From positions 1 through 64,000 of the forward strand of contig JADJNW010000018.1 of NCBI GenBank assembly GCA_016714085.1: 64,000 nt of DNA, read 5' to 3'. Position numbers and translations under genes: made by a program. The number at the start of each line of letters is the position of its first letter. Position 1 is the first letter of the stretch. Shown in pieces: positions 8,143 to 16,733 of this stretch. The stretch is from Saprospiraceae bacterium (lineage in GTDB: Bacteria > Bacteroidota > Bacteroidia > Chitinophagales > Saprospiraceae). The notes under the pieces are model-generated. The model was not told the origin of the DNA. It made no database searches and worked only from the letters and a program-made list of their open reading frames with translations.

Positions 8143-9780
8143 ATGATGAAAAGAATTTTGTTACTTATTGCGCTGTGCCTCAGCGCCAGTGTGTTCATTT
8201 TTGCACAAGAAAAACCACCGCTCGACTGGTTTCATCTTGATCCTGACCGAGATAGCTTCCCTGGCATAAGCACCCAACAAACTTATCGGGAATTGCTCAA
8301 AAACTCCAAAGGCCGCACCATTATTGTAGCTGTGCTCGATTCGGGCGTGGATCCTGAACACGAAGACCTGAAGGATATCATGTGGGTGAATGCTGATGAG
8401 ATTCCCGGCAATGGCATTGACGATGATAAAAACGGCTATATTGACGATATTCATGGTTGGAGCTTCCTTGGTAATGCCAAAGGCGAAAACGTGGCACATG
8501 ATAATCTTGAAATCACCAGGGTTTATCGGGAATTGAATAAAAAATTTGAAGGAAAAAGTCCATCGGCAATTTCAAAAGATGAGAAAGCCGACTATGATAA
8601 GTATCTGGAATACAAGAAAATAATCGAAGAAAAGATTGCCGGTTTGCAGCAAGAAGTGCCACTTTATGAAGCAGTTTATAATGCGATTGTAAATTTGGAA
8701 AAAGCGCTTAATAAAGATTCTATCACATTGGATGACATTAAAAAATTTCGTTCACGGGATCGAGTGATGATGGCTGCTGCTGCGCAGATGGAGCAATTTA
8801 TGAGTGATGGCGAGACTTTTCAAAAAATTAAAGATGATATAAAAGCTTATTATGAGCAACAGCATAGCCGCTTGAATTATGGCTATAATGTGGATTATGA
8901 TCCTCGAAAAATTGTTGGTGACAATATTAATGATCCTTATGAGCGCTATTATGGGAATAACGATGTGCGCGGTCCAGACGCTATGCACGGGACGCATGTG
9001 GCAGGCATTATTGGCGCTGCTCGGGATAATGGCATTGGGATTAATGGTGTTGCTGCTAATGTCCGTATTATGTCGGTACGCACAGTGCCCGATGGCGATG
9101 AGCGCGATAAGGATGTTGCAAATGCTATTATTTATGCAGTAGATAATGGTGCAGCGGTTATCAATATGAGTTTTGGTAAAGGCGAATCTCCGAATAAAGA
9201 TGTTGTAGATAAGGCAGTTAAATATGCATTAAAAAATGATGTATTGATCGTTCAGGCTGCGGGTAATGATGCACAGGAAAATGATTATATGAATACTTTC
9301 CCTAATGATAAATTCAAGAAAAAGGGATTGTTCGGCCCCAAATACGCTGATAACTGGATCACGGTCGGTGCTCTTGATTACGATGGCGACGCAGCCGATT
9401 TCTCCAATTACAGTGGCGAAAATGTGGATGTTTTTGCTCCAGGTACGGAAATATATTCGACTGTACCAGACAGCAAATATGAAATCAGTCAAGGAACAAG
9501 TATGGCTTCACCGGTAGTGGCAGGTGTGGCAGCTACGCTTCGCGCACATTTTCCGAAATTGAGTGCGAAGCAAGTCAAGGATATTATTATGCAATCCGTT
9601 GTGCCAATCAAGGATAAAGTAATCAAACCCGGTACGGATGATATGGTATCGTTCAATCAACTGGCGCAGAGTGGCGGTACAATAAATATGTACAGAGCAG
9701 TGCAATTGGCACAACGCACCAAAGGGAAGCGCAAAGCTGACTGGGGACACAAGGATAATAAAGCAACGGCAATTCCTTAG
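8143..9780 (+). CDS. Secreted S8 (subtilisin-like) serine protease
   Basis: The protein has 545 residues from the ATG at 8143, which gives a compact signal peptide (MKRILLLIALCLSASVFIFAQ). An in-frame ATG at 8116 would add nine residues and cannot be excluded. The catalytic triad is visible: D66 in VLDSGVD, H282 in the HGTHVAG box (282-288) and S453 in GTSMASP. The roughly 200-residue charged, helical insert between the Asp and His motifs is typical of the Bacteroidota subfamily. No T9SS sorting domain follows the catalytic domain, so the enzyme should be periplasmic or carried out another way. It is convergent with the DUF721/recF pair, with a perfect hairpin between. Confidence 0.9.
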   Translation: MMKRILLLIALCLSASVFIFAQEKPPLDWFHLDPDRDSFPGISTQQTYRELLKNSKGRTIIVAVLDSGVDPEHEDLKDIMWVNADEIPGNGIDDDKNGYIDDIHGWSFLGNAKGENVAHDNLEITRVYRELNKKFEGKSPSAISKDEKADYDKYLEYKKIIEEKIAGLQQEVPLYEAVYNAIVNLEKALNKDSITLDDIKKFRSRDRVMMAAAAQMEQFMSDGETFQKIKDDIKAYYEQQHSRLNYGYNVDYDPRKIVGDNINDPYERYYGNNDVRGPDAMHGTHVAGIIGAARDNGIGINGVAANVRIMSVRTVPDGDERDKDVANAIIYAVDNGAAVINMSFGKGESPNKDVVDKAVKYALKNDVLIVQAAGNDAQENDYMNTFPNDKFKKKGLFGPKYADNWITVGALDYDGDAADFSNYSGENVDVFAPGTEIYSTVPDSKYEISQGTSMASPVVAGVAATLRAHFPKLSAKQVKDIIMQSVVPIKDKVIKPGTDDMVSFNQLAQSGGTINMYRAVQLAQRTKGKRKADWGHKDNKATAIP

Positions 9781-9784
9781 TGGG

Positions 9785-9845
9785 GTTTATAAGTTTAGGA
9801 GTTGAGTTTCGTTATCTTGAGAACTCAACTCCTAAACTTATAAAC
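9785..9845. terminator. Perfect 24-bp hairpin between convergent genes
   Basis: The arms 9785-9808 (beginning GTTTATAAGTTTAGGAG) and 9822-9845 are perfect complements over 24 bp with a 13-nt loop. The right arm is followed by TTTTC. The position between two convergent genes suits a bidirectional terminator, but the length and the word content (TTTAGGAG, AACTCCTAAAC) tie it to the intergenic word-repeat class. Confidence 0.75.
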
Positions 9846-9863
9846 TTTTCAACCCTCCTTCAA

Positions 9864-10154
9864 TTATCTGATAATCACTTCATTCAAATAATCTTCTCCC
9901 AGTTCTTTATTGATGTTTTCTAAAATTTGGCCCCTACCATAGGAGAGTTCCTGGCGAAGCGGCGCGGATTCGATCATGACGTAAAGCTTGTTATTGCGCA
10001 CTTTCAGCTCTTTCGTGTAATTGGCAATCATTTTCCCCATCGTTTTTTCCCAAATCATTTCCACGCGAGTTTGATTGACTTTGGATTTTAGGCGGTAGGT
10101 TTCTACCAAGTCTTTCAAAATAGTTTTGATGTTCTGTTCATTTGAAGCTCTCAT
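9864..10154 (-). CDS. DUF721 (DciA-like) protein
   Basis: The 96-residue protein matches DUF721: an N-terminal helical part, the central V-E-M-I-W-E-K-T-M-G motif at residues about 31-40, then a KH-like beta section (LKVRNNKLYVMIESAPLRQEL, split here as LKVRNNKLYV and ESAPLRQEL) and a C-terminal helix with conserved N-x-E-L-G. Members include DciA, which loads the replicative helicase in bacteria lacking DnaC/DnaI; in Bacteroidota the short form usually follows recF, as here (11 bp after it). A role in replication or repair is therefore likely by context but not proven for the short forms. Confidence 0.82.
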   Translation of the reverse strand: MRASNEQNIKTILKDLVETYRLKSKVNQTRVEMIWEKTMGKMIANYTKELKVRNNKLYVMIESAPLRQELSYGRGQILENINKELGEDYLNEVIIR

Positions 10155-10165
10155 ACGACTTGAGT

Positions 10166-11299
10166 TTAGATGATATGTGATAAAGTTGCTATGCCTTCTT
10201 CAATGAGGTAGATACAGTACGAAGTATTAAGTTTGCTAAGTATGTCCTGGATGCGCTGTTCATCAGTATCAGTTATAAAAATTTGTCCGAAAGATTGTTG
10301 GAGTAATAGTTCTAACAATTGACGCACCCGATTTTTGTCCAATTTATCAAAAATATCGTCGAGGAGAAGCAATGGTTGCATTTTTTTTTCTCGACGAAGG
10401 ATTTCGTACTGAGCCAATTTGAGCGAAAGCGCCAATGATTTCAACTGTCCCTGCGAGGCAAATTGCTTTGCCGGATGTTCGTCGATTTTTAAAAAAAGAT
10501 CATCCCGGTGGATACCAACGGTGCTACGCTGCAAAATTCGATCTTTTTCTTCGGCTTGTGCCAATAATTCTTCAAAAGTATTTTTCAACAATTTCGAATC
10601 GTATTGACAATCAACGGTTTCGCGTTTCCCGGAAATGGCGTTGTACATTTGTTGCAATATTTCCCGAAACGATTCTGCGAAATTCTTGCGTTTTTCAGAA
10701 ATCATTTTTCCAGGCGTTATCAGTTGAGCGTTATACACTTCCAATAATCCTCGATTGAAATGGCGTTGCTCCGCGAATTGCTTGAGCGCGGCGTTGCGTT
10801 GATATAAAACTTTATTGTAAAGCATTAATGCCTCCAAATAAGCATGGTCGATCTGCGAAAGCGTATTGTCAATAAATCGTCGGCGGATTTCGCTACCATC
10901 GGTCACCATTTCGGTATCGCCAGGGGCTACAATTACCACAGGATAAGCACCAACATGATCGGAGAGTTTATTATAAGCTACATCATTATATTCAATAATC
11001 TTGCTTTTGCGAGGAATGATTTTGGCTACAATTTTATCCGTTCGATCCTTGATTTTGAAATACGCTTCAAGGCGAAAAAAATCTGCTCCGTGCCTTACTA
11101 AATTTGAATCGGAAACATTGGTATGACTTTTAGTCATACAGCTATAATAAACTGCATCTAAAAGGTTCGTTTTTCCCATCCCGTTCAAGCCCAGGAAACA
11201 ATTGAGATGAGGAGAACAGGTGATCTCCTGTTGCTCATAGTTTTTAAAATTGGTGAGTTTGAGTTTTTCTAAATGCAAGTTCGACGCGGTTTCCCGCAA
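10166..11299 (-). CDS. recF: DNA replication and repair protein RecF
   Basis: The 377-residue protein has the RecF layout: N-terminal L-x-L-x-N-F-K-N-Y, Walker A GLNGMGKTN (residues 37-45), the VVIVAPGD and GSEIRRRFID blocks, a helical middle, the H-R-D-D-L segment, Q-G-Q-L-K-S-L-A-L-S-L signature and Walker B LLLLDDIFDKLD. RecF binds gapped duplex DNA with RecO/RecR and helps load RecA. The order recF then DUF721 on one strand is the usual one in Bacteroidota. The start at 11299 gives an eight-residue lead before the conserved core; no closer ATG is present. Operon with the downstream DUF721 gene is likely. Confidence 0.93.
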   Translation of the reverse strand: MRETASNLHLEKLKLTNFKNYEQQEITCSPHLNCFLGLNGMGKTNLLDAVYYSCMTKSHTNVSDSNLVRHGADFFRLEAYFKIKDRTDKIVAKIIPRKSKIIEYNDVAYNKLSDHVGAYPVVIVAPGDTEMVTDGSEIRRRFIDNTLSQIDHAYLEALMLYNKVLYQRNAALKQFAEQRHFNRGLLEVYNAQLITPGKMISEKRKNFAESFREILQQMYNAISGKRETVDCQYDSKLLKNTFEELLAQAEEKDRILQRSTVGIHRDDLFLKIDEHPAKQFASQGQLKSLALSLKLAQYEILRREKKMQPLLLLDDIFDKLDKNRVRQLLELLLQQSFGQIFITDTDEQRIQDILSKLNTSYCIYLIEEGIATLSHII

Positions 11300-11369
11300 A
11301 TATCAGAAAAAAAGAGGGAATTGATGACATGGCATTGAAGCGATGTCATCAATGGGCAACCCTTTCTGT

Positions 11370-11780
11370 TTAATTTTCTTCGTCGCCAAAAGTATATTCA
11401 AACAAATCGCAGCAAGGATCGGCAAGGATCAATTTTTCGCGATCAAAAACGACCGTTTTATCGTGTTCTTCAAAGCCAATCTTAGTCGCATCGCTGGAGG
11501 TGAGGCGCAGAATCAAATCATCTTCCTCTGTGGTAAGCGTGTAAGTGCCTTCGCCTTTAGCTTCATCGTGGTTGTTGATGCGGTACGTGCCATTACTTTT
11601 GAATTCTACCTCCGTGAAGTCAGCAGGATAGCCTGTACCTGCAATGCCACCGGTAATTGTTTGCAAATACCAAATACCCACCAGATCATCTTGAGGATCT
11701 TTTTCATTCTTGTCGCCATCGCAAGCTGATAATGCCATAAGAGCAAGCAATGCAATGAATAATACTTGAATTGTTTTCAT
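11370..11780 (-). CDS. Lipocalin-like lipoprotein
   Basis: The 136-residue protein has a lipoprotein signal (MKTIQVLFIALLALMALSAC, lipobox LSAC with Cys20), followed by an acidic DGDKNEKD linker. Such a Cys-Asp start fits export to the outer membrane in Bacteroidota. The remainder, starting LVGIWYLQTI and continuing with short beta strands (FKSNGTYRIN, GEGTYTLTTE, DLILRL), resembles the lipocalin-like domains (DUF4488/DUF5004 type) common in small Bacteroidota lipoproteins. A CC pair lies near the C-terminus. No function can be given. It lies 70 bp upstream of recF on the same strand. Confidence 0.72.
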   Translation of the reverse strand: MKTIQVLFIALLALMALSACDGDKNEKDPQDDLVGIWYLQTITGGIAGTGYPADFTEVEFKSNGTYRINNHDEAKGEGTYTLTTEEDDLILRLTSSDATKIGFEEHDKTVVFDREKLILADPCCDLFEYTFGDEEN

Positions 11781-11901
11781 GATTCGTTTTTTGAATGATT
11801 GAAATATTTAATAAAATAATGGGTCGTCCAAATAACTTGGGCGATTTCTAATCATATTGTCAGACAGTGTCTTGTGAGAAAATGGTTGGTGAAAATGGTG
11901 T

Positions 11902-12969
11902 TTAATTTCTGTGTTTTCGCACTTGAATGGCGTAGGCTTGCTTTGGATTTTCAACTAAGAGTTGCCGAATATCGGATTCTGTGAATCCTATCTTTTTTAA
12001 TTCAGGGATTATCAATTCAAAAATAGTGGTGTAAGGTTTGTAATTCTGAGTTTCCTTTGCGCCATGCGTGTACCAGCCAGCATCGTGAGAAATCAATGTT
12101 CGATGTAGTAAGCTATTGTCTTTCAGGTTTTTAAGCATTAGAATATAATCTTTTAAATACGTGCTATCGCCCTCATAATCAGAAGGATGAATCCAACCCA
12201 TACCATCGAGTGAAACCCAAGCGCCCTTGCGGGCGATGTCCACATGGGATTCTCGTGTGCCTTCTTGTGCGTGCGTCCATACTAGTGCTTCTGAGGCGAC
12301 GCCTTCTTCTTCTAAGATTTCTAATTCCCGATAAGCGCCTGCTTCCGGGCCGGTATGCGCTACAATGGTTAAACCTGTCTTTTTATGCGTAATGGCTGCT
12401 GCGCGAACTAATTTTTCATGCAAAGACGACAAAGGAATTTCCACGCCAATTTTAATGAAACCAGGTCGGATATTAGTACCATCCACGCCATTTTTCCATT
12501 CTTTTATCCACCGTTTTGCTAATTCTTGAGCATTTTCATTGTAAGCGTGTTGTGGTAAATGCGCGTTATTTCGAGCGCCGTAGAAGCCGGTATTGGTGAG
12601 GATTTGTAAGCCCGTAGAATCCGATAATCGCTTTAATAACAAGGGATTGCGTCCAATATAATTAGGTGTACATTCCAAAAATGTACGAACGCCTTGCGCT
12701 TTCATTTCTTGCAAATAGGGTAGGATAATTCCGAATGCTTTCTCATTATCCCATTCTTGAGGATTAATACGATCTGCGCCCGACCAATCGAGAAAAACGT
12801 GTTCGTGAATGAGCGCCAAACCCATACTATCCGCTGGAATCAGACCATTCACTGTCATAATATAGGGAGAATGTTTTGGAATAATGGAATGTTGGAATGC
12901 TGGAATTTGGTTGGAAAGCAAGCATCCGACTCCAATAATAATGAAGGTATAAATCAAAAAACGCTGCAT
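11902..12969 (-). CDS. Phosphotriesterase-family metal hydrolase
   Basis: The 355-residue protein has an N-terminal hydrophobic helix (signal or anchor, residues 4-18), then an amidohydrolase-type barrel with all the phosphotriesterase-family metal ligands: H55 and H57 in IHEHV, the bridging lysine K173 in GFIKIG, H205 in VAHTG, H233 in WTHAQ and D296 in SHDAGW. Members of this family (PTE, lactonases, PhP) hydrolyse lactones, phosphotriesters or carboxyl esters; the true substrate here is unknown. Residues about 20-33 are encoded by an 8-bp word repeat of the kind otherwise found between genes, so the mature N-terminus, or even the start, may need revision (a start at M38 would skip the repeat but lose the signal). 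Confidence 0.8.
   Translation of the reverse strand: MQRFLIYTFIIIGVGCLLSNQIPAFQHSIIPKHSPYIMTVNGLIPADSMGLALIHEHVFLDWSGADRINPQEWDNEKAFGIILPYLQEMKAQGVRTFLECTPNYIGRNPLLLKRLSDSTGLQILTNTGFYGARNNAHLPQHAYNENAQELAKRWIKEWKNGVDGTNIRPGFIKIGVEIPLSSLHEKLVRAAAITHKKTGLTIVAHTGPEAGAYRELEILEEEGVASEALVWTHAQEGTRESHVDIARKGAWVSLDGMGWIHPSDYEGDSTYLKDYILMLKNLKDNSLLHRTLISHDAGWYTHGAKETQNYKPYTTIFELIIPELKKIGFTESDIRQLLVENPKQAYAIQVRKHRN
12869..12916. repeat. 8-bp word tract GGAATNNT inside the 5' end of a gene
   Basis: Units GGAATAAT, GGAATGTT, GGAATGCT, GGAATTT follow one another on the plus strand. The same word family recurs at 44399-44471. Here it overlaps codons about 18-34 of the phosphotriesterase-family gene on the minus strand. 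Confidence 0.6.
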
Positions 12970-12983
12970 AAAATTAAAATATC

Positions 12984-13706
12984 TTAATTTCCTGATTTCT
13001 CCACCTCTTGCTCCTGTGCCAGTCGCTCTTTTCGAGCAATTTTCTGATCGTTATTGCTTTCGTATATCGTATAATTTTCATATTTAACAGGGTCTTTTTC
13101 AGCCCAAATATCCTTGCCAATGTCACACATGACGATCAATTCCTGATATATTTTATTACCTTGCTCGATTCGATTTTCCACAGCAATGTCACGGTCGGCG
13201 ACTTTATCCTGCTGAATATTCAAAGCGTTTTCAAATACCTGATGCGCATCCACGATTCGTTGCAACACATTCTCATTTACGCCCACATCTGCCAGAAAAT
13301 CAATCTGTTGGCGTGCCACGCGCACCACGCGACGCCCACAAAAAAGCAATTGTGCATCGGTCATATCGCCCATTTTGGCGGTGCCAAATTTGCGGTAGCG
13401 TCCGCTTCGATTGCTATATTTCATCGCTACGCGCGTCATCAAACTTCTGATCGCGGTTTTAAGTTTTTCGGCGGCATCGTATTTTTTATCCGTCACAATC
13501 ATCTGATCGCCAACAAGTTCGTCGTCATCCGGTAAACCCCGAAATTTTTCGCACATTGCCATAAAGGTTTTTAAACGATCAGCTCCGTAGCCATACTTTT
13601 CAAACAATTGAATATCGCGTTGCGCGTAGCGAATGTGCTCCACGCATAGAAGATACAAATCAGCATCCGGGAAATTGTATTGACGGTGTCCAGCTTGTTT
13701 TTTCAT
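12984..13706 (-). CDS. Conserved hypothetical helical protein
   Basis: I do not recognise this gene. The protein has about 240 residues (ATG at 13704-13706; an in-frame ATG five codons upstream is possible). It is almost entirely helical, rich in charged residues, with no signal peptide or membrane segment. Segments such as DADLYLLCVEHIRYAQRDI and RVAMKYSNRSGRYRKFG suggest a four-helix-type bundle; a basic loop in the middle could bind nucleic acid or a partner. It ends 14 bp before the phosphotriesterase-family start, so the two may be co-transcribed. Reading-frame length and codon content like its neighbours support a real gene. Confidence 0.65.
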   Translation of the reverse strand: MKKQAGHRQYNFPDADLYLLCVEHIRYAQRDIQLFEKYGYGADRLKTFMAMCEKFRGLPDDDELVGDQMIVTDKKYDAAEKLKTAIRSLMTRVAMKYSNRSGRYRKFGTAKMGDMTDAQLLFCGRRVVRVARQQIDFLADVGVNENVLQRIVDAHQVFENALNIQQDKVADRDIAVENRIEQGNKIYQELIVMCDIGKDIWAEKDPVKYENYTIYESNNDQKIARKERLAQEQEVEKSGN

Positions 13707-13762
13707 AACACTGAATATCAATTTTTTACAAATATAATTCAGTTATTCAGAAAAAACAAGTT

Positions 13763-13793
13763 TTTGTATCGTGAAAACATTCTGGTAACTTTA
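13763..13793 (+). promoter_or_regulatory. Candidate Bacteroidota promoter for an orphan small transcript
   Basis: TTTG at 13763-13766 and TAACTTTA at 13786-13793 are 19 bp apart, close to the consensus TTTG-N19-TAnnTTTG with one mismatch. It points to the short transcription unit ending at the terminator at 14124-14160. Confidence 0.5.
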
Positions 13794-13813
13794 TATTTTA
13801 AAATTATACTCAG

Positions 13814-13969
13814 ATGAAATTTTCTTACCAATTTAAAAAACAAAAAAATCAAGATTGCAGAAATTTTACAAATCAAGAAGAATTAAAAAAGATCGTCTTA
13901 AAATTTTGTGAAATTCCTCACTTTCTTTGGTGGATTAAAATCGACAATGTATATTTGATTGTTTATTAA
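13814..13969 (+). CDS. Possible 51-residue small protein
   Basis: An ATG 20 bp after the candidate promoter opens a 51-codon frame rich in Lys, Asn and Phe, ending with a hydrophobic aromatic tail (HFLWWIKI, VYLIVY). It resembles no family I know. The support is positional: promoter before, terminator at 14124-14160 after. A second short frame (24 codons, 14002-14076, Ser/Ala-rich) lies in the same unit. The unit could equally be a non-coding RNA. Confidence 0.3.
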   Translation: MKFSYQFKKQKNQDCRNFTNQEELKKIVLKFCEIPHFLWWIKIDNVYLIVY

Positions 13970-14123
13970 TCCCATTTTACAAATTTTTAAATTATTTACC
14001 CATGAACATTCACGCAAGCACCAGCGAATTGAGCGGTATTGTAAAGGTTTCATCTGCGAAAGCCGCGCCGCCATAGCTTCGTTCTTAGACATCAAAAAGC
14101 AATGGACGTGCTAGTGTCCAACG

Positions 14124-14160
14124 AAAAAGGCTAATCGGAAAAATTCGGTTAGCCTTTTTT
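14124..14160 (+). terminator. Strong intrinsic terminator
   Basis: Perfect 11-bp arms AAAAAGGCTAA (14124-14134) and TTAGCCTTTTT (14149-14159), with TCGG...TTCGG inside and a T run. It could act in both directions but no annotated plus-strand gene other than the orphan small unit ends here. Confidence 0.75.
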
Positions 14161-14232
14161 GATTCAACGATTGTTTAATTAATTTGTATGCGAGTCCTTT
14201 CCCACATATATAGGCTAAAAATATCTACTGAT

Positions 14233-14892
14233 TTAAATCAAGATTGTCAATTTTCCCCCCACCGGAATTTTTATTTTCCCAATTTGAATGAGATTGCCTT
14301 CCAGAAATTCGATTTTATCAAGCGCCACTAAATAAGAGCGATGCACGCGCAGGAATTGCGAAGCGGGCAGTTGCAACTCAATATTATTCAGCGTTTCTTT
14401 GGGTATAATGACTTGATCTTTGGTGTAAATTTTTATATAATCACCATAAGCTTCGATGTAAAGAATATCATATAATCGAATATTGTATAATCTTCTATCC
14501 GCTTTTACCGCTAAATGCGTAGGCTCGGCTTTGGTGTCGAGGCGAGCAGTAGCTTTATGTACTGCTTTTAAAAAACGCTCGAAAGAAATGGGCTTTACTA
14601 AATAATCCAGGGCTTCCAACTCAAAACCTTCGACGGCAAATTCAGGATAAGCGGTGGTGAACACTAATAATGGCGGCTGCTCCAGCACACGCGCAAGACT
14701 GATGCCTGATAATTCGGGCATATTAATATCCAAAAAAAGTAAGTCAATTGATTCGCTTTGCAATTTAATTAAGGCTTCCAAAGGCTCGGTACTGCTGCCT
14801 TTCAGCTGCAAGGAAGGGGTTTGCTGCACATATTTTTCTAATATTTTAATTGCTAAAGGTTCATCGTCCACGATAAAACAGGAGGTTTTCAT
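14233..14892 (-). CDS. LytTR-family DNA-binding response regulator
   Basis: The 219-residue protein has a receiver domain (residues 1-118; acidic pair D9/D10, phospho-acceptor D55 in LLFLDINMPE, T79 region FTTAYPEF, K98 in VKPIS) followed by a LytTR domain (about 122-219, with IEAYGDYIKIYT and FLRVHRSYLVA). LytTR regulators bind direct repeats upstream of target promoters. The gene overlaps the 3' end of the histidine kinase gene by 4 bp, so the two form a coupled two-component system. Targets are not evident in the window; the adjacent lipoprotein gene upstream in the operon may be part of the same response. Confidence 0.93.
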   Translation of the reverse strand: MKTSCFIVDDEPLAIKILEKYVQQTPSLQLKGSSTEPLEALIKLQSESIDLLFLDINMPELSGISLARVLEQPPLLVFTTAYPEFAVEGFELEALDYLVKPISFERFLKAVHKATARLDTKAEPTHLAVKADRRLYNIRLYDILYIEAYGDYIKIYTKDQVIIPKETLNNIELQLPASQFLRVHRSYLVALDKIEFLEGNLIQIGKIKIPVGGKLTILI

Positions 14893-15920
14893 ATATCATA
14901 CAACTTTAAATGAATATGGAAAATTGATTCATTATCAACAAGTTTTAATTGATACTTTTCAGGATATAATAATTCCAACCGGCGGCGAATATTTTGTAAG
15001 CCAATGCCATTATGATGTTCATGTAGTTCAGGTTGTTTATTTTTTTTATGATTTTCTACCGAAAAAAGAAGTTCTTTTTCCTTGGTAATCAATTGAATAC
15101 GAATGCTGTTTCGCTCGCCATGTTTGAAAGCATTTTCGACAAAAGGAATAAATAATAAGGGCGCTATTTGTAATTTATTATTATAAATATTGGTTTCAAA
15201 TTGAAATGAATCGACTTTTGAATTGCGCAATTCCTGCAAATCCAAATAATTTTGAAGATAAGCCAATTCCTTTGCCAAAGACACTTGCGGCGCATTACAT
15301 TCATACAACATATAGCGCATACTGTCAGAAAGCTTGAGAATAGCGGCGGGCGTGCGCACATCCCCGTCAAGCGCAAGTGAATAAAGGCTGTTGAGACTAT
15401 TAAATAAAAAATGCGGATCGAGTTGTGCTTTCAAGGCGCTGAGTTCGGCTTCTTTTTTCTCGCTTTGCAATTGCTCCAGGCGGCGCTCGGCTTCTTGCAG
15501 CCAAAACCAGGCTTTGGACAATTTGAGTAGGGTAGAAGATGATAAATAAACCAACATAAATTGTGATAAATCTTTCCATTCATAATAAGAAATAAAATAG
15601 AATCCCGGGAATAACCAGTCGCCGAGATTATTGAAAGTCAATTCATTAAGCCAAATACCAAAGATTAATATGATTGCTAAAATTAAAATATAAAGTAAAT
15701 ATTTTCCATTGCGGAGTAAATAAGGAATTAATATTAATAAATTAATATATACTACTACGAGCAAACTGATATGAAACAATGCGGTATAGACCACATCAGA
15801 GGTGGCGATTTCTTCAGAATAAGCAAAAAAACGCAGCAGAATATAAAAAGACAAACTCCAGAACAGGACGTGTTGGAGCGCCCGATTCCGGAGTAGCCAT
15901 TGCACAATGCTCTGTATCAT
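14889..15920 (-). CDS. LytS/YehU-type sensor histidine kinase
   Basis: The 343-residue protein has four predicted membrane helices (about 17-34, 42-66, 73-92, 104-135), a short coiled coil (140-165) and a His_kinase domain with H170 in LDPHFLFNSLN. The ATPase part ends with FVENAFKHG and the HNGIGLQNIRRRLELLYP motif. There is no periplasmic sensor domain, so the stimulus is probably sensed in or near the membrane. Its ATG overlaps the stop codon of the upstream lipoprotein gene by one base (TAATG) and its 3' end overlaps the response-regulator start, indicating translational coupling of the three genes. Confidence 0.93.
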   Translation of the reverse strand: MIQSIVQWLLRNRALQHVLFWSLSFYILLRFFAYSEEIATSDVVYTALFHISLLVVVYINLLILIPYLLRNGKYLLYILILAIILIFGIWLNELTFNNLGDWLFPGFYFISYYEWKDLSQFMLVYLSSSTLLKLSKAWFWLQEAERRLEQLQSEKKEAELSALKAQLDPHFLFNSLNSLYSLALDGDVRTPAAILKLSDSMRYMLYECNAPQVSLAKELAYLQNYLDLQELRNSKVDSFQFETNIYNNKLQIAPLLFIPFVENAFKHGERNSIRIQLITKEKELLFSVENHKKNKQPELHEHHNGIGLQNIRRRLELLYPEKYQLKLVDNESIFHIHLKLYDI

Positions 15921-16519
15921 TAGCTTTCTTTTCTTTTCAGTACTAAGGCTTCTTGATATGCCTTGGGTTCATCGGCGTATTTCAAGACAAATTTCTGTAA
16001 TTCTTCTGTTGGCGCGGTCAATACGATATTATCATTGGACAAACGCTCGTGTTTCAGGCGAATTTTCTGCTGCTCAAATAATGTTTTTAGAAAATCATAA
16101 TCAAAAAATCGTATAATAACTTGTCGGTTTTTAAATTCCACTCTGGCAAATGAATGCGAACTTATTAATGGCGATATAAAGGCAGTGTACTTCGCTTCTT
16201 CGTTCTCGCTAAGCTTTCGTTCAAAATCAAAGAAGTAATAATCGCCCAATTTTACTAAATGTACTTTATAACTAAAAGTATCTAATTTACTGTTTGTAAA
16301 ATCATTAGTTGTAAAGACGACATCATAACCGGGTAAATTTTCGTCTTCATTACTTTTAAATATCCAATCATTAATATCATCTTCCTTATTTTCCCAATTT
16401 CCCAGAATATCGCTACGAAAGATAAGCGATTCTTTTGTGAAAAGTGGATGCAGCGAAGCAATATTGCAAGCGCTCATAGCAATCATTAATAATGCAATAA
16501 TAATAAGACGCAGTTTCAT
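15920..16519 (-). CDS. Lipoprotein coupled to the LytS/LytTR system
   Basis: The 199-residue protein has a lipoprotein signal (MKLRLIIIALLMIAMSAC; Cys18). The mature part begins NIASLHPLFTKESLIF and a GNWENK segment, followed by beta-rich sequence. This start (HPLFT, followed by a G-x-W segment) is found in uncharacterised Bacteroidota lipoproteins. Its stop overlaps the kinase start by one base, so it is translated together with the sensor and may be its accessory or a co-regulated envelope protein; that role is inference. Confidence 0.7.
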   Translation of the reverse strand: MKLRLIIIALLMIAMSACNIASLHPLFTKESLIFRSDILGNWENKEDDINDWIFKSNEDENLPGYDVVFTTNDFTNSKLDTFSYKVHLVKLGDYYFFDFERKLSENEEAKYTAFISPLISSHSFARVEFKNRQVIIRFFDYDFLKTLFEQQKIRLKHERLSNDNIVLTAPTEELQKFVLKYADEPKAYQEALVLKRKES

Positions 16520-16685
16520 AATAGTTTTGTTTTGATGAATAATGTGATTTCTTACACCACAAAATTAAGGTAGGAGAGGAGGCATTGCAAAAAGGATCGT
16601 TGAACGCCGAAAATAGGTAGTTGAAAACGCCGAAACAGGAGTTAAAAAATACCTCTCGCCTTTGATAAATCTATGGCGGAGGAGC

Positions 16686-16733
16686 AATTTCTAAATTTCA
16701 AGTTTCTAATTTCTCAATATCCCAATATCAAAA
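16686..16733. repeat. Word-repeat tract (TTTCTAA / CAATATCC)
   Basis: TTTCTAA-type words followed by TCAATATC, CCAATATC. The same CCAATATC word dominates the larger tract at 17591-17650, so the two ends of the TM2/SHOCT gene carry the same word. Confidence 0.5.
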
